Positions 8,472-16,521 of a stretch of 64,000 nucleotides of DNA are shown in pieces. The notes beneath the pieces are model-generated. The model was not told where the DNA came from. It did no database searches and was given only the letters and a program-made list of their open reading frames with translations. The DNA is taken from NCBI GenBank assembly GCA_937924905.1, contig CALDUK010000001.1:62001-126000 (forward strand), in the 5' to 3' direction. This stretch comes from an uncultured Paracoccaceae bacterium. Its GTDB lineage: Bacteria > Pseudomonadota > Alphaproteobacteria > Rhodobacterales > Rhodobacteraceae. The position numbers and the translations under genes were made by a program. Position 1 is the first letter of the stretch. Every line of letters begins with the position of its first letter.

Positions 8472-9077
8472 CTATCCCGCCACCCGCAACGTCGCGTTCA
8501 GGCGGCCGCCCTTTGGCAAAAGCGTGCTTGACCCGGACTTGATCCGATCAATCCCATGATGGTGCAACCGGGCCTTGCCCGCCAAAACGGCAACGTCGCC
8601 AGAAGCCAGCCAGATGCTCTGTGTTTTGCCGCCCCGCCTTGGACCACCCACGCGGAACAATGCGTCATCGCCAAGCGAGATTGAAACAACCGGCCAAGAC
8701 AAGTCAGCCTCGTCCTTGTCCTGGTGCATTCCCATCTTGGTGCCTGGGCCATAGAAATTCACCAGACAGGTATCAGGATCGCGCGCGACACCGGAAACTG
8801 TGCGCCAAATCTCCAGAAGCTGCCCGGGTATTTCCGGCCAGCTTTCGCCATTCGGTTGCAGCGCCGCATAACGATATCCCGAACGATCTGACATCCAGGC
8901 GGCCTGGCCAGCGCCAGACATCCGCACGCTCATCCGTTGGCCGCCAGGCGTTGCATACTGGCGAAACGGCGCATGTTCGGCCACCCGTCGCAAGGCATCG
9001 GTCAGCGCCTTTTGCTGGCCCCGGTCGATCAGCGATTTCCAAATCGCGACGCCATTCAGATCAATTGCCGTGCTCAT
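8472..9077 (-). CDS. alkB: Alpha-ketoglutarate-dependent dioxygenase AlkB
   Basis: A 201-residue protein that repairs alkylated bases by oxidative demethylation using Fe(II), O2 and 2-oxoglutarate. The diagnostic motifs are all present: LVNFYGPGTKMGMHQDKDEA near residue 105 (Fe ligands His and Asp of HxD), the third ligand in ARLHHHGIDR near residue 170, and RLNATLR at the C-terminus (RxNxTxR, binding 2-oxoglutarate). The length is close to E. coli AlkB. The ATG at 9077 faces the dnaK promoter region; the gene is divergent from dnaK and convergent with the ABC-2 permease gene, 6 bases from its end. Confidence 0.95.
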   Translation of the reverse strand: MSTAIDLNGVAIWKSLIDRGQQKALTDALRRVAEHAPFRQYATPGGQRMSVRMSGAGQAAWMSDRSGYRYAALQPNGESWPEIPGQLLEIWRTVSGVARDPDTCLVNFYGPGTKMGMHQDKDEADLSWPVVSISLGDDALFRVGGPRRGGKTQSIWLASGDVAVLAGKARLHHHGIDRIKSGSSTLLPKGGRLNATLRVAG

Positions 9078-9125
9078 GTACTGAGGTTTCCTTTACCCTA
9101 ACCGAAAATTCCATGCATAGAGTCG

Positions 9126-9154
9126 CTTGCAGGGCGATTTGCCCCTCCCTATAT
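9126..9154 (+). promoter_or_regulatory. Heat-shock (RpoH-type) promoter of dnaK
   Basis: CTTG at 9126-9129 followed by 17 bases and CCCTATAT at 9147-9154 fits the alphaproteobacterial sigma-32 pattern (CTTG, about 17 bases, CCCNATNT). It is correctly oriented for dnaK and would give a 5' leader of roughly 105 bases. No CIRCE inverted repeat was seen, so control by RpoH rather than HrcA is the simpler reading. Confidence 0.7.
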
Positions 9155-9267
9155 ACCGCACGAAGCCGTGAACGGTTCGCAACAGAACCGCGATTAACCA
9201 TTGGGATCGAACGTCGGCGCCATAACGGGCTAACGGTTCGAACATCGCCTTAGAAGAGGATTTGAGC

Positions 9268-11190
9268 ATGGGTAAAGTCATCGGGATCGACCTTGGGACC
9301 ACCAACAGCTGTGTCGCCATCATGGATGGGTCTCAGCCCCGGGTCATCGAAAATGCCGAAGGCGCGCGTACCACCCCATCTATCGTTGCTTTCACCGATA
9401 ATGAGCGTCTTGTCGGCCAACCCGCCAAACGGCAAGCCGTCACAAACCCGGAAAACACTGTCTTTGCCGTGAAACGTCTGATCGGACGCCGCGTCGATGA
9501 TAAAGAAGTGACCAAGGATCAGGACATCGTTCCTTATGCCATTGTCGACGGCGGCAATGGTGACGCCTGGGTGCAAGCGGGCGGCGAGAAATACTCGCCC
9601 AGCCAGATCAGCGCGTTCATCCTGCAAAAGATGAAGGAAACCGCCGAGAGCTATCTTGGCGAAGACGTCACCCAAGCGGTGATCACCGTTCCAGCCTATT
9701 TCAACGACGCCCAGCGTCAGGCCACTAAAGACGCCGGCAAGATCGCCGGTCTTGAAGTGTTGCGGATCATCAACGAACCCACCGCAGCCGCGCTGGCCTA
9801 TGGTCTGGACAAGAAAGAAACGAAAACCATCGCGGTCTATGACCTTGGCGGCGGTACTTTCGACATCACCATTCTGGAAATCGACGACGGTCTGTTTGAG
9901 GTCAAATCGACCAACGGCGACACCTTCCTCGGTGGCGAAGACTTTGACATGCGGATCGTCAATTATCTGGCGGACGAGTTCAAGAAAGAGCATTCGGTCG
10001 ATCTGACCAAAGACAAAATGGCACTTCAGCGCCTGAAAGAGGCTGCCGAAAAAGCCAAGATCGAGCTTTCGTCTTCTACCCAGACCGAAATCAACCAGCC
10101 GTTCATCTCGATGGACCCAGGCTCGGGCACGCCGTTGCACATGGTGATCAAACTCACCCGCGCCAAATTGGAATCGCTGGTCAGCGACCTGATCAAGAAC
10201 TCGATCAAACCGTGTCAGGCCGCTCTGAAAGACGCGGGCCTGTCGACTAACGACATCGACGAGGTGGTTCTGGTCGGCGGTATGACCCGGATGCCAAAAG
10301 TGAAAGACGAGGTCACAAAGTTCTTTGGCAAGGAACCCCATCAGGGCGTGAACCCGGACGAAGTTGTGGCGATGGGTGCTGCCATTCAGGCCGGTGTTCT
10401 GCAAGGCGACGTCAAAGACGTGGTCCTGCTGGACGTGACGCCGCTGTCGCTGGGCATTGAAACGCTGGGTGGCGTGTTCACACGTCTGATCGACCGCAAT
10501 ACGACGATCCCGACGAAAAAATCGCAGATTTTCTCGACCGCCGAAGACAACCAAAACGCTGTAACCATCCGCGTGTTCCAGGGCGAACGCGAAATGGCCG
10601 CTGACAACAAGATGCTGGGCCAGTTCAATCTGGAAGACATCCCACCGGCACCCCGCGGCCTGCCGCAGATCGAAGTGACCTTTGACATCGACGCCAACGG
10701 CGTGGTCAGCGTCAGCGCCAAGGACAAAGGCACCGGCAAGGATCAGAAGATCACGATCCAGGCCTCGGGCGGTCTGTCGGATGACGAAATCGAAGCCATG
10801 GTGCGCGACGCAGAAGACAATGCCGAAGCGGACAAAGCCAAAAAGGACCTGATCGAAGCCAAAAATGGTGCCGAAAGCCTGATCCATGCGACTGAAAAGT
10901 CGATGGAAGAACATGGCGACAAGGTCGACCCAACCACGATCGAAGTTATCGAGCTGGCGATTGCCAACCTCAAGGAACAACTGGAAACCGAAGATGCGGG
11001 CAAAATCCGCGGCGGCATCCAGAACGTGACTGAAGCGTCGATGAAGTTGGGTGAAGCGATCTATAAAGCGCAGGCCGAAGCCACCGGCGAAGCAGACCCG
11101 GAAGATCACGATGAAGGTCCGCAGGGCGTTGATGGTGATATTGTCGATGCCGATTTCGAGGATCTTGGCGACGACGACAAGCGCGCCTAA
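9268..11190 (+). CDS. dnaK: Chaperone protein DnaK (Hsp70)
   Basis: A 640-residue Hsp70 with the full family pattern. The nucleotide-binding domain starts [20 protein letters not shown], continues with [38 protein letters not shown] and [13 protein letters not shown], and is joined by the linker [19 protein letters not shown] to the substrate-binding domain; the lid ends in an acidic tail ([14 protein letters not shown]). It binds exposed hydrophobic peptides in an ATP cycle with DnaJ and GrpE. The ATG at 9268 is chosen over the in-frame TTG at 9262 because GAGGA (9256-9260) is correctly spaced. dnaJ follows after 64 bases. The leader carries an RpoH-type promoter. Confidence 0.99.
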   Translation: MGKVIGIDLGTTNSCVAIMDGSQPRVIENAEGARTTPSIVAFTDNERLVGQPAKRQAVTNPENTVFAVKRLIGRRVDDKEVTKDQDIVPYAIVDGGNGDAWVQAGGEKYSPSQISAFILQKMKETAESYLGEDVTQAVITVPAYFNDAQRQATKDAGKIAGLEVLRIINEPTAAALAYGLDKKETKTIAVYDLGGGTFDITILEIDDGLFEVKSTNGDTFLGGEDFDMRIVNYLADEFKKEHSVDLTKDKMALQRLKEAAEKAKIELSSSTQTEINQPFISMDPGSGTPLHMVIKLTRAKLESLVSDLIKNSIKPCQAALKDAGLSTNDIDEVVLVGGMTRMPKVKDEVTKFFGKEPHQGVNPDEVVAMGAAIQAGVLQGDVKDVVLLDVTPLSLGIETLGGVFTRLIDRNTTIPTKKSQIFSTAEDNQNAVTIRVFQGEREMAADNKMLGQFNLEDIPPAPRGLPQIEVTFDIDANGVVSVSAKDKGTGKDQKITIQASGGLSDDEIEAMVRDAEDNAEADKAKKDLIEAKNGAESLIHATEKSMEEHGDKVDPTTIEVIELAIANLKEQLETEDAGKIRGGIQNVTEASMKLGEAIYKAQAEATGEADPEDHDEGPQGVDGDIVDADFEDLGDDDKRA

Positions 11191-11208
11191 GGCCGCTGAA
11201 CGCATCCT

Positions 11209-11228
11209 GACCGGCCTTCGGGCCGGTC
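11209..11228 (+). terminator. GC-rich hairpin between dnaK and dnaJ
   Basis: A perfect 8-bp stem (GACCGGCC / GGCCGGTC) around a TTCG tetraloop lies between dnaK and dnaJ. Only a short TT follows, so it is unlikely to stop all transcription. It could act as a partial terminator or as a processing/stability element that lowers dnaJ relative to dnaK. Confidence 0.55.
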
Positions 11229-11254
11229 TTCGCGTTCAAATGGGAAAGTGACCG

Positions 11255-12409
11255 ATGTCCAAGCGTGATTACTATGAGGTTCTTGAGATCTCGAAAGGCG
11301 CAAACGCCGACGAGATCAAGAAAGCCTATCGCCAGAAAGCGAAAGCGCTGCACCCGGACCGCAATGCAGACAATCCCAATGCCGAAGCCGAGTTCAAGGA
11401 AGCGAACGAGGCCTACGAAGTTCTGAAAGACGCCGAAAAACGGGCGGCGTACGACCGGTTCGGCCATGCTGCATTTGACGGTGGTATGGGCGGCGGCGCG
11501 CGTCCCGGTGGTGGGTTCCAGGGACAAGGTGACTTTGCAAGCGCGTTTTCGGACGTCTTCGATGACCTGTTCGGCGATATCATGGGGGGCCGTCGCGGCG
11601 GCGGCAGCGGCGGACGCCGCGCCGTTCGCGGCTCAGACCTGCGCTATAATCTCCGTATATCGCTCGAAGATGCTTATGAGGGCCTTCAAAAAACCATCCA
11701 GGTTCCAACGGCCGTTGCCTGTGACACATGCAGTGGCTCGGGTGCCGCTGGCGGTGCCGAACCGACCGCCTGCCCGACCTGTTCTGGCATGGGCAAAGTC
11801 CGCGCCAGCCAAGGCTTCTTTACGGTTGAAAAGACCTGCCCTACATGCGCCGGTGCCGGTCAGATCATTCAAAACCCTTGCCAGTCTTGCGGTGGGGCCG
11901 GGCGTGTTGAAAAAGACCGCTCGCTCAGCGTCAACATTCCGGCAGGTGTAGAAACCGGCACCCGCATCCGCCTGGCGGGCGAAGGTGAAGCCGGGTTGCG
12001 CGGCGGTCCTACGGGCGACCTCTATATTTTCATCGAAGTGGCCGAACACGCGCTTTTTCAGCGGGATGGAAACATCCTGTATTGCCGCGTTCCCGTTTCG
12101 ATGACCTCGGCGGCCATGGGCGGTGATATTGAGATTCCAACAATCGACGGTGGACGCAGCCGCGTGAAGATTCCCGCAGGCAGCCAATCAGGCCGTCAAA
12201 TGCGTCTTCGTGGCAAAGGCATGCCGTCTTTGCGCGGCGGTGGCGCGGGCGATATGCTGATTGAGGTTGCGGTCGAAACGCCCGTAAACCTGACCTCCAA
12301 GCAAAAAGAACTGTTGAAAGAGTTCGAAAAGCTTAGCGAGGAAAACAACCCGGAAAGCTCGGGCTTTCTGAAAAAGATGAAGTCGTTTTGGGAAAGCATG
12401 AAAAGCTAG
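11255..12409 (+). CDS. dnaJ: Chaperone protein DnaJ (Hsp40)
   Basis: A 384-residue class A J-protein. The J domain occupies about residues 1-70 ([20 protein letters not shown], with the HPD tripeptide in LHPDRN near residue 34). A Gly/Phe-rich stretch follows ([19 protein letters not shown]). The four CxxCxGxG zinc-finger repeats are [24 protein letters not shown] and CQSCGGAG between about residues 155 and 220, and the C-terminal substrate-binding domains follow. It delivers unfolded clients to DnaK and stimulates its ATPase. It lies in the dnaK transcription unit, behind a hairpin that may tune its level. Confidence 0.99.
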   Translation: MSKRDYYEVLEISKGANADEIKKAYRQKAKALHPDRNADNPNAEAEFKEANEAYEVLKDAEKRAAYDRFGHAAFDGGMGGGARPGGGFQGQGDFASAFSDVFDDLFGDIMGGRRGGGSGGRRAVRGSDLRYNLRISLEDAYEGLQKTIQVPTAVACDTCSGSGAAGGAEPTACPTCSGMGKVRASQGFFTVEKTCPTCAGAGQIIQNPCQSCGGAGRVEKDRSLSVNIPAGVETGTRIRLAGEGEAGLRGGPTGDLYIFIEVAEHALFQRDGNILYCRVPVSMTSAAMGGDIEIPTIDGGRSRVKIPAGSQSGRQMRLRGKGMPSLRGGGAGDMLIEVAVETPVNLTSKQKELLKEFEKLSEENNPESSGFLKKMKSFWESMKS

Positions 12410-12425
12410 CGCGTAACACTGTTTG

Positions 12426-12458
12426 GCAACAATTCAGGCCAGCCAGCTGATTTGTTGC
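12426..12458. repeat. Long hairpin downstream of dnaJ
   Basis: GCAACAA (12426-12432) pairs with TTGTTGC (12452-12458); inside it TCAG (12434-12437) pairs with CTGA (12447-12450) after one mismatch, leaving a 9-base loop. There is no T-run after it, so a classical intrinsic terminator is not supported. It may be a 3' stability structure for the dnaKJ message. Confidence 0.4.
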
Positions 12459-12481
12459 GAACAGCAAGCTGAATAACCCCG

Positions 12482-12516
12482 GTTTCAGACGCATTTTTTG
12501 AAATTTTTGCTGAAAC
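12482..12516. repeat. 7-bp inverted repeat upstream of the J-domain gene
   Basis: GTTTCAG (12482-12488) and CTGAAAC (12510-12516) flank a 21-base A/T-rich spacer about 50 bases before the small J-domain gene. It could be an operator or a cruciform; no known factor is assigned. The A/T content suggests that the promoter of the next gene lies here. Confidence 0.3.
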
Positions 12517-12565
12517 ATGTTCTATTCTGATGGTGTGTTTTTGTGTTTTGTAGCGAGTGGTGTTC

Positions 12566-13180
12566 ATGTCCCCGATCGATCGCGTATCCTTACGTTCGCA
12601 AGCTCTTTCGACGCTTGGCGTCACAACTTCAGCAACCCGATCCGACATTCGCAGCGCCTATAAAAAGCTGGCTTTTGAAAAGCACCCTGACCGGCATCCA
12701 GACAGCGCAAATGAATTTTCCCGGATCACCGAAGCCTATCGCACGATCTGCGAGAACGAAGACGAATTTAATATCACGGACGCACCCGCAACCGAACGGT
12801 CGGCGCGCACGCGCCCGGTCTCGCGTCCTGTGTCCCGCCCAACAGTGACGGCGACCGAAACCAACTTTGACGAAGACACCATTGCTGAATGCAAAAAGGC
12901 TCTGGAAGACGAAGATGCAGAAGGCACCCTGCACACAGCAACAGCGATCTATCGCAAAGGCCGCTATCTGACGTTCTACGTGCCCAGCCAGTTGGGCAAG
13001 GGCACAAATATCGTCGCTGTGCCAACAGGCATGCTGCACGACACACGCCGCGTCATGCCGAAGCTTCTGTCTTTTGACCATCGCGACGCCCGCGGTGGCC
13101 ATTTTGATATGCCAGAAGACGCCTGTGCCGAACATTTTCCTGGCGCGCGCCACGTGCAAATCCGCTTCGCCAGCGCTTAA
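12566..13180 (+). CDS. Small J-domain protein with uncharacterised C-terminal domain
   Basis: A 204-residue protein. Residues about 12-65 form a J domain ([20 protein letters not shown], then EKHPDRHPD containing HPD, then RITEAYRTI), so it should stimulate a DnaK-type ATPase. There is no Gly/Phe region and no zinc finger, so it is a class C type co-chaperone with a specialised job. The C-terminal ~110 residues (for example IYRKGRYLTFYVPSQLGKGT) match no family I recognise. The ATG at 12566 (MSPIDRVSL) is preferred to the in-frame GTG at 12557. It sits 156 bases after dnaJ, with hairpins between, so it may be transcribed separately. Confidence 0.8.
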   Translation: MSPIDRVSLRSQALSTLGVTTSATRSDIRSAYKKLAFEKHPDRHPDSANEFSRITEAYRTICENEDEFNITDAPATERSARTRPVSRPVSRPTVTATETNFDEDTIAECKKALEDEDAEGTLHTATAIYRKGRYLTFYVPSQLGKGTNIVAVPTGMLHDTRRVMPKLLSFDHRDARGGHFDMPEDACAEHFPGARHVQIRFASA

Positions 13181-13215
13181 CCCACTGTTAACCCTGATCG
13201 CGAATTGTCCGGCGC

Positions 13216-13953
13216 ATGTCGGACCAATATTCCTTTGACGAAATGCCACTGCCCCGGTTCAAGGCAGACGCCAAAGGCCAACCATCCTATCTGAAAAACC
13301 ACCGCCAGCGTCTTCGCGACCGCTTTCTGAAAGGCGGCCCAGATGCGGTCCCGGACTATGAGCTTCTTGAACTGGTCCTTTTCCGGGCCATCCCGCGCCG
13401 AGACGTCAAACCACTGGCGCGCCAGTTGATCGACAGCTTCGGCACATTCAGCGCAACCATTTCAGCCCCCATCGAACGTCTAGAGCGCGAAACCGGCATT
13501 GGCCCGGCGGTCATAACCGAACTCAAAATCGTGGAAGCCGCCGCGCATCGTCTGGCCCAGGCGCGCATCCTCGACAAACCTGCGATCTCGGGGTGGAAAG
13601 CCCTGGTCAGCTACTGCCGCACCACTATGGCACATAGCAATATTGAACAGTTCCGTATCCTTTTCCTTGACCGCAAAAATGTGCTTATCGCCGACGAACC
13701 CCAGGCCAAAGGCACAATCGACCACGTTCCGGTCTACCCACGTGAGGTTGTCAAACGTGCCCTTGAACTGGACGCCTCGGCGTTGGTTCTGGTTCACAAT
13801 CATCCGTCAGGTGACCCGACACCGTCTGACGCAGACATTGCGGTCACCCGGCAAATCGAAGCGGCGGCGCAGACCTTCAACATCATTATCCACGACCATC
13901 TGATCATTGGCGCAACCGAGGAGTTTTCGTTTCGCGCCGCCGGGCATTTGTAG
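13216..13953 (+). CDS. radC: DNA repair protein RadC family (JAB/MPN metalloprotein)
   Basis: A 245-residue protein of usual RadC size. The N-terminal part has a helix-hairpin-helix-like region (LRDRFLKGGPDAVPDYELLE and later ERETGIGPAVI). The C-terminal MPN/JAB domain carries the metal-binding JAMM motif in VLVHNHPSGDPTPSDAD near residue 195 (H-x-H followed by S and D). The molecular role of RadC is unsettled despite its name. It is convergent with the OmpA-type gene; the two stop codons are directly adjacent (13951-13953 and 13954-13956), so no terminator fits between them. Confidence 0.93.
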   Translation: MSDQYSFDEMPLPRFKADAKGQPSYLKNHRQRLRDRFLKGGPDAVPDYELLELVLFRAIPRRDVKPLARQLIDSFGTFSATISAPIERLERETGIGPAVITELKIVEAAAHRLAQARILDKPAISGWKALVSYCRTTMAHSNIEQFRILFLDRKNVLIADEPQAKGTIDHVPVYPREVVKRALELDASALVLVHNHPSGDPTPSDADIAVTRQIEAAAQTFNIIIHDHLIIGATEEFSFRAAGHL

Positions 13954-15429
13954 CTAGCGCACCCACACCTCGACCCGGCGATTAACCTGACGCCCCCAAG
14001 GCGTGTCATCACATGCCATCGGCAGCGCTTCACCAAAGGCCGACAGCGTCAGCGGCACATCTGCGTCACGCACCAGCGCCGCGACGGCCTTGCGCACCAC
14101 TTGCGCGCGGCGTATCGACAAGCGCAGGTTTCCGTCCGCTGGACCATTCCCATCAGAAAACCCGACAAACACAATTTCGCGCCCATCGAAATCGCCGCGT
14201 TCAATCGTTTCAGCCAAGCGCTGAATGTTGGACAGTGACTGAATATCCAAATCGCTTGATCCGTCCTGAAACCGATAGGTCAGCGTCAAACGATCCGCTG
14301 TCATCAGACTGGCAATCATATCGCGCACAGCAATCATCGCATCCGGATCATCGCCGGCCGCCAAAACCGCGTTGGCGATCCGGTCACCTTGGTCTTCGAA
14401 CGGAATGATACCGACCGCCTGATCGACAAATCCGGCAGCGCGTATGACGGGTTGCGCTTCGTGGCTGCGCGCAAAGGCGATGAAGTCGCGCACAATCTTC
14501 GGCTGTCGCGCCCCGAGACGTTGCAGAAACATCGGCTCGGTCACCGGGTAATCTTCGGCACGGATCGTGTCCCGGGTGGCAGGCGTTGCCAAACCGCACG
14601 CACCGCTGACCACCAGGGGCACCGCATTGCCGATGTTGGAATACGGCACCAGCCCCAACGCGGCCGGATCAGATGCGACGGCGTCTGCCAAGGCATCAAA
14701 CGTGGCGTGGCGGGTCGCAGGGCGCAACGCATCTTTCGGGGATATGCGCCTGAGTTGCGTGTCCAGTTGATCGGGCAGATGCAAGGCTACGTCACGCGCA
14801 TCACCGCCCAGCCGATCCCAAGTCGTGATCCGGCCGTTCAGCAGGTTTTGCAATTGAACTATGGTTACCATGGCCCGCGGGTTCTCTGGCGCGACGATGG
14901 GCACCAAAGCGTCCAGGGCAATTACATCCTGTCGCACCTGACCCTTTGCGGGCAAGCGTGACAGCGCGATATCCAATTGTCGCGTCGCAAGTTGGGACGC
15001 AGCCTCGGGCGCGGGCAGAACCCGACCTTCGAAAACGGCCACCAAACGATTTGTTTCGGCGTCTCGCAATTGCCAGCTGGCCAGCGCGTCCTTTTCGAAG
15101 ATCCGCTGATAGCTCAGGCCGCGAGTGTCGGCGAACACCTCCAGCAGGGCGGGCATCAACCGATGCACCATTTCCGGCGGACCCCCGACGCTAGCCCGGC
15201 TGACCAGATCGGACGGGTCAGGACAGCCCGCGCCACTGCATCGCAAATTGCCACCATCCACCGTGATCGGCCCCGCGGCTGTGTTCAGGCGGAAAAGTTC
15301 ATTGTCATAAGACAGCAATTCGCCCTCGATCGTCAGCGCACCATCGGCGGACGTCAGTTGCAAAGCATCGGCAGCCGCAGCCCAAGGCCACGCCATCGAA
15401 AGGGCGAGAATTAGAAATCGACAGGGCAT
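13954..15429 (-). CDS. Phosphate-binding-protein-like / OmpA fusion, periplasmic
   Basis: A 491-residue exported protein. The N-terminus (MPCRFLILALSMAWPWAAAA) is a signal peptide. About residues 115-330 resemble a PstS-type solute-binding domain (LQNLLNGRITTWDRLGGD and GLVPYSNIGNAVPLVVSGAC). The C-terminal ~120 residues are an OmpA/MotB peptidoglycan-binding domain (REIVFVGFSDGNGPADGNLR, LSIRRAQVVRKAV, WGRQVNRRVEVWV). The fusion suggests a cell-wall-anchored sensor or binding protein rather than a free transport receptor, because no pst permease or ATPase is nearby. It is preceded on the same strand by the gene at 15451-16392, 21 bases away. Confidence 0.8.
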   Translation of the reverse strand: MPCRFLILALSMAWPWAAAADALQLTSADGALTIEGELLSYDNELFRLNTAAGPITVDGGNLRCSGAGCPDPSDLVSRASVGGPPEMVHRLMPALLEVFADTRGLSYQRIFEKDALASWQLRDAETNRLVAVFEGRVLPAPEAASQLATRQLDIALSRLPAKGQVRQDVIALDALVPIVAPENPRAMVTIVQLQNLLNGRITTWDRLGGDARDVALHLPDQLDTQLRRISPKDALRPATRHATFDALADAVASDPAALGLVPYSNIGNAVPLVVSGACGLATPATRDTIRAEDYPVTEPMFLQRLGARQPKIVRDFIAFARSHEAQPVIRAAGFVDQAVGIIPFEDQGDRIANAVLAAGDDPDAMIAVRDMIASLMTADRLTLTYRFQDGSSDLDIQSLSNIQRLAETIERGDFDGREIVFVGFSDGNGPADGNLRLSIRRAQVVRKAVAALVRDADVPLTLSAFGEALPMACDDTPWGRQVNRRVEVWVR

Positions 15430-15450
15430 GTAGCAGCAGCAAAACGTTTT

Positions 15451-16392
15451 TCAGCGTAGCGCGAGTCTCATATCCGAAAACAGGTTTTGCAAGCGAAGGA
15501 CATCGCCAACCCGGTCGCAATCCGGCAGTGTGACACGAATGTCAGACCGCGACAGTCGCCCCAGTGGTCCGGTCTGAAAGGCAACTGCCCGCAAATCGCG
15601 TCCACAGGTGTTTGGCATAATTTCTGCATCGACGACCAAACGGATGACACCGGTATCGGGCAGTTCACGGACCGGAACGCTATATATCTGAAATGCGTCG
15701 CCGCCCTGGCGCCCCAGAGAAGTCAGAAAGCCTCGGCCGTCCAAAGCGCGTTCGGGTGACTTGGGCGACCCCGGCCAGACGTGACCGCTTTCCCCATCCG
15801 ATGCACCAAACTCATAGGCATTCAGTTTCAACGTTTGCGCCCCATGCCATTGAAGAATGACATGGTGAAAGTCTGACTGGTCCGAAATAGTCGCGTCAGC
15901 GCTTAACGCAATCTCGGGAAACTCCAGCAGAACCTGCGCTTGTTCTTCAAGTGCCGGGATACGCGCCTGAAATTGCCCCTGGGCATCTGTCACGACATCC
16001 GCCGTCAATGGCCCGTGCCGCAAGATGAATTGCTGATTGGGTGCGCAGGGTGCAAGCAAATCGATACGCAGCGTCGCTGCAGGCGCCGGCGTTACCTGAA
16101 GCGTGGGGTCACATCCGACCGTCCGATCCAGGCTTGCCTCATCCACCCGCGACGGCATGACCGGCGGCTTTGGCAACGCCGGAACATCCAGTGACACCGG
16201 CAAAACCGGCAATAAGTCAGGCGCAGCAACAGACGGGGATTGGACGGTGTCCTTTGGTCCGGTGTCAACTACAACCACAGGCACGCGATCAGTCAGGACC
16301 GATTGCATCAAATGCCCGGACATAAGCGCGAGGAAAAGAGTGACCCCAATTGTCACCGCGCGACGCTTGTTCAGCGCAGCAAGGTTTTTCAT
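15451..16392 (-). CDS. Membrane-anchored protein of unknown function (next to secA)
   Basis: A 313-residue protein. An N-terminal hydrophobic segment (AVTIGVTLFLALMSGHLMQS, about residues 13-33) follows a basic start, suggesting one inner-membrane anchor with the rest in the periplasm. A Pro-rich linker follows (PALPKPPVMPSR), then a region with two Cys in VGCDPTLQV and LLAPCAPN. Homologues near secA in Rhodobacterales are sometimes labelled translocase by position only; I see no translocase motif. The gene lies between secA and the OmpA-fusion gene on the same strand, so envelope work is a fair guess, not a demonstrated role. Confidence 0.65.
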   Translation of the reverse strand: MKNLAALNKRRAVTIGVTLFLALMSGHLMQSVLTDRVPVVVVDTGPKDTVQSPSVAAPDLLPVLPVSLDVPALPKPPVMPSRVDEASLDRTVGCDPTLQVTPAPAATLRIDLLAPCAPNQQFILRHGPLTADVVTDAQGQFQARIPALEEQAQVLLEFPEIALSADATISDQSDFHHVILQWHGAQTLKLNAYEFGASDGESGHVWPGSPKSPERALDGRGFLTSLGRQGGDAFQIYSVPVRELPDTGVIRLVVDAEIMPNTCGRDLRAVAFQTGPLGRLSRSDIRVTLPDCDRVGDVLRLQNLFSDMRLALR

Positions 16393-16449
16393 GTTCTGCC
16401 TCCATCCGGCCTGCTCTTTGGTGGCAGGTCCAGTGATGGTCAGAACATT

Positions 16450-16476
16450 AGCGCAGCTTTGCCGTTTGGCTGCGCT
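16450..16476 (-). terminator. Hairpin after secA
   Basis: AGCGCAGC (16450-16457) pairs with GCTGCGCT (16469-16476) over an 11-base loop, just downstream of the secA stop on the minus strand. There is no U-run after it, so it is a weak terminator or a message-end structure. Confidence 0.35.
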
Positions 16477-16521
16477 TCATTCCCGATGGCGGGAAATTCG
16501 TTCTGGACTGAGTCGATTGCG

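Noticed and set aside
9250-11205. 651-residue open frame on the minus strand opposite dnaK
   Set aside because: It is the well-known long antisense frame of dnaK, often mislabelled as glutamate dehydrogenase; it arises from dnaK codon bias, and dnaK itself is certain.
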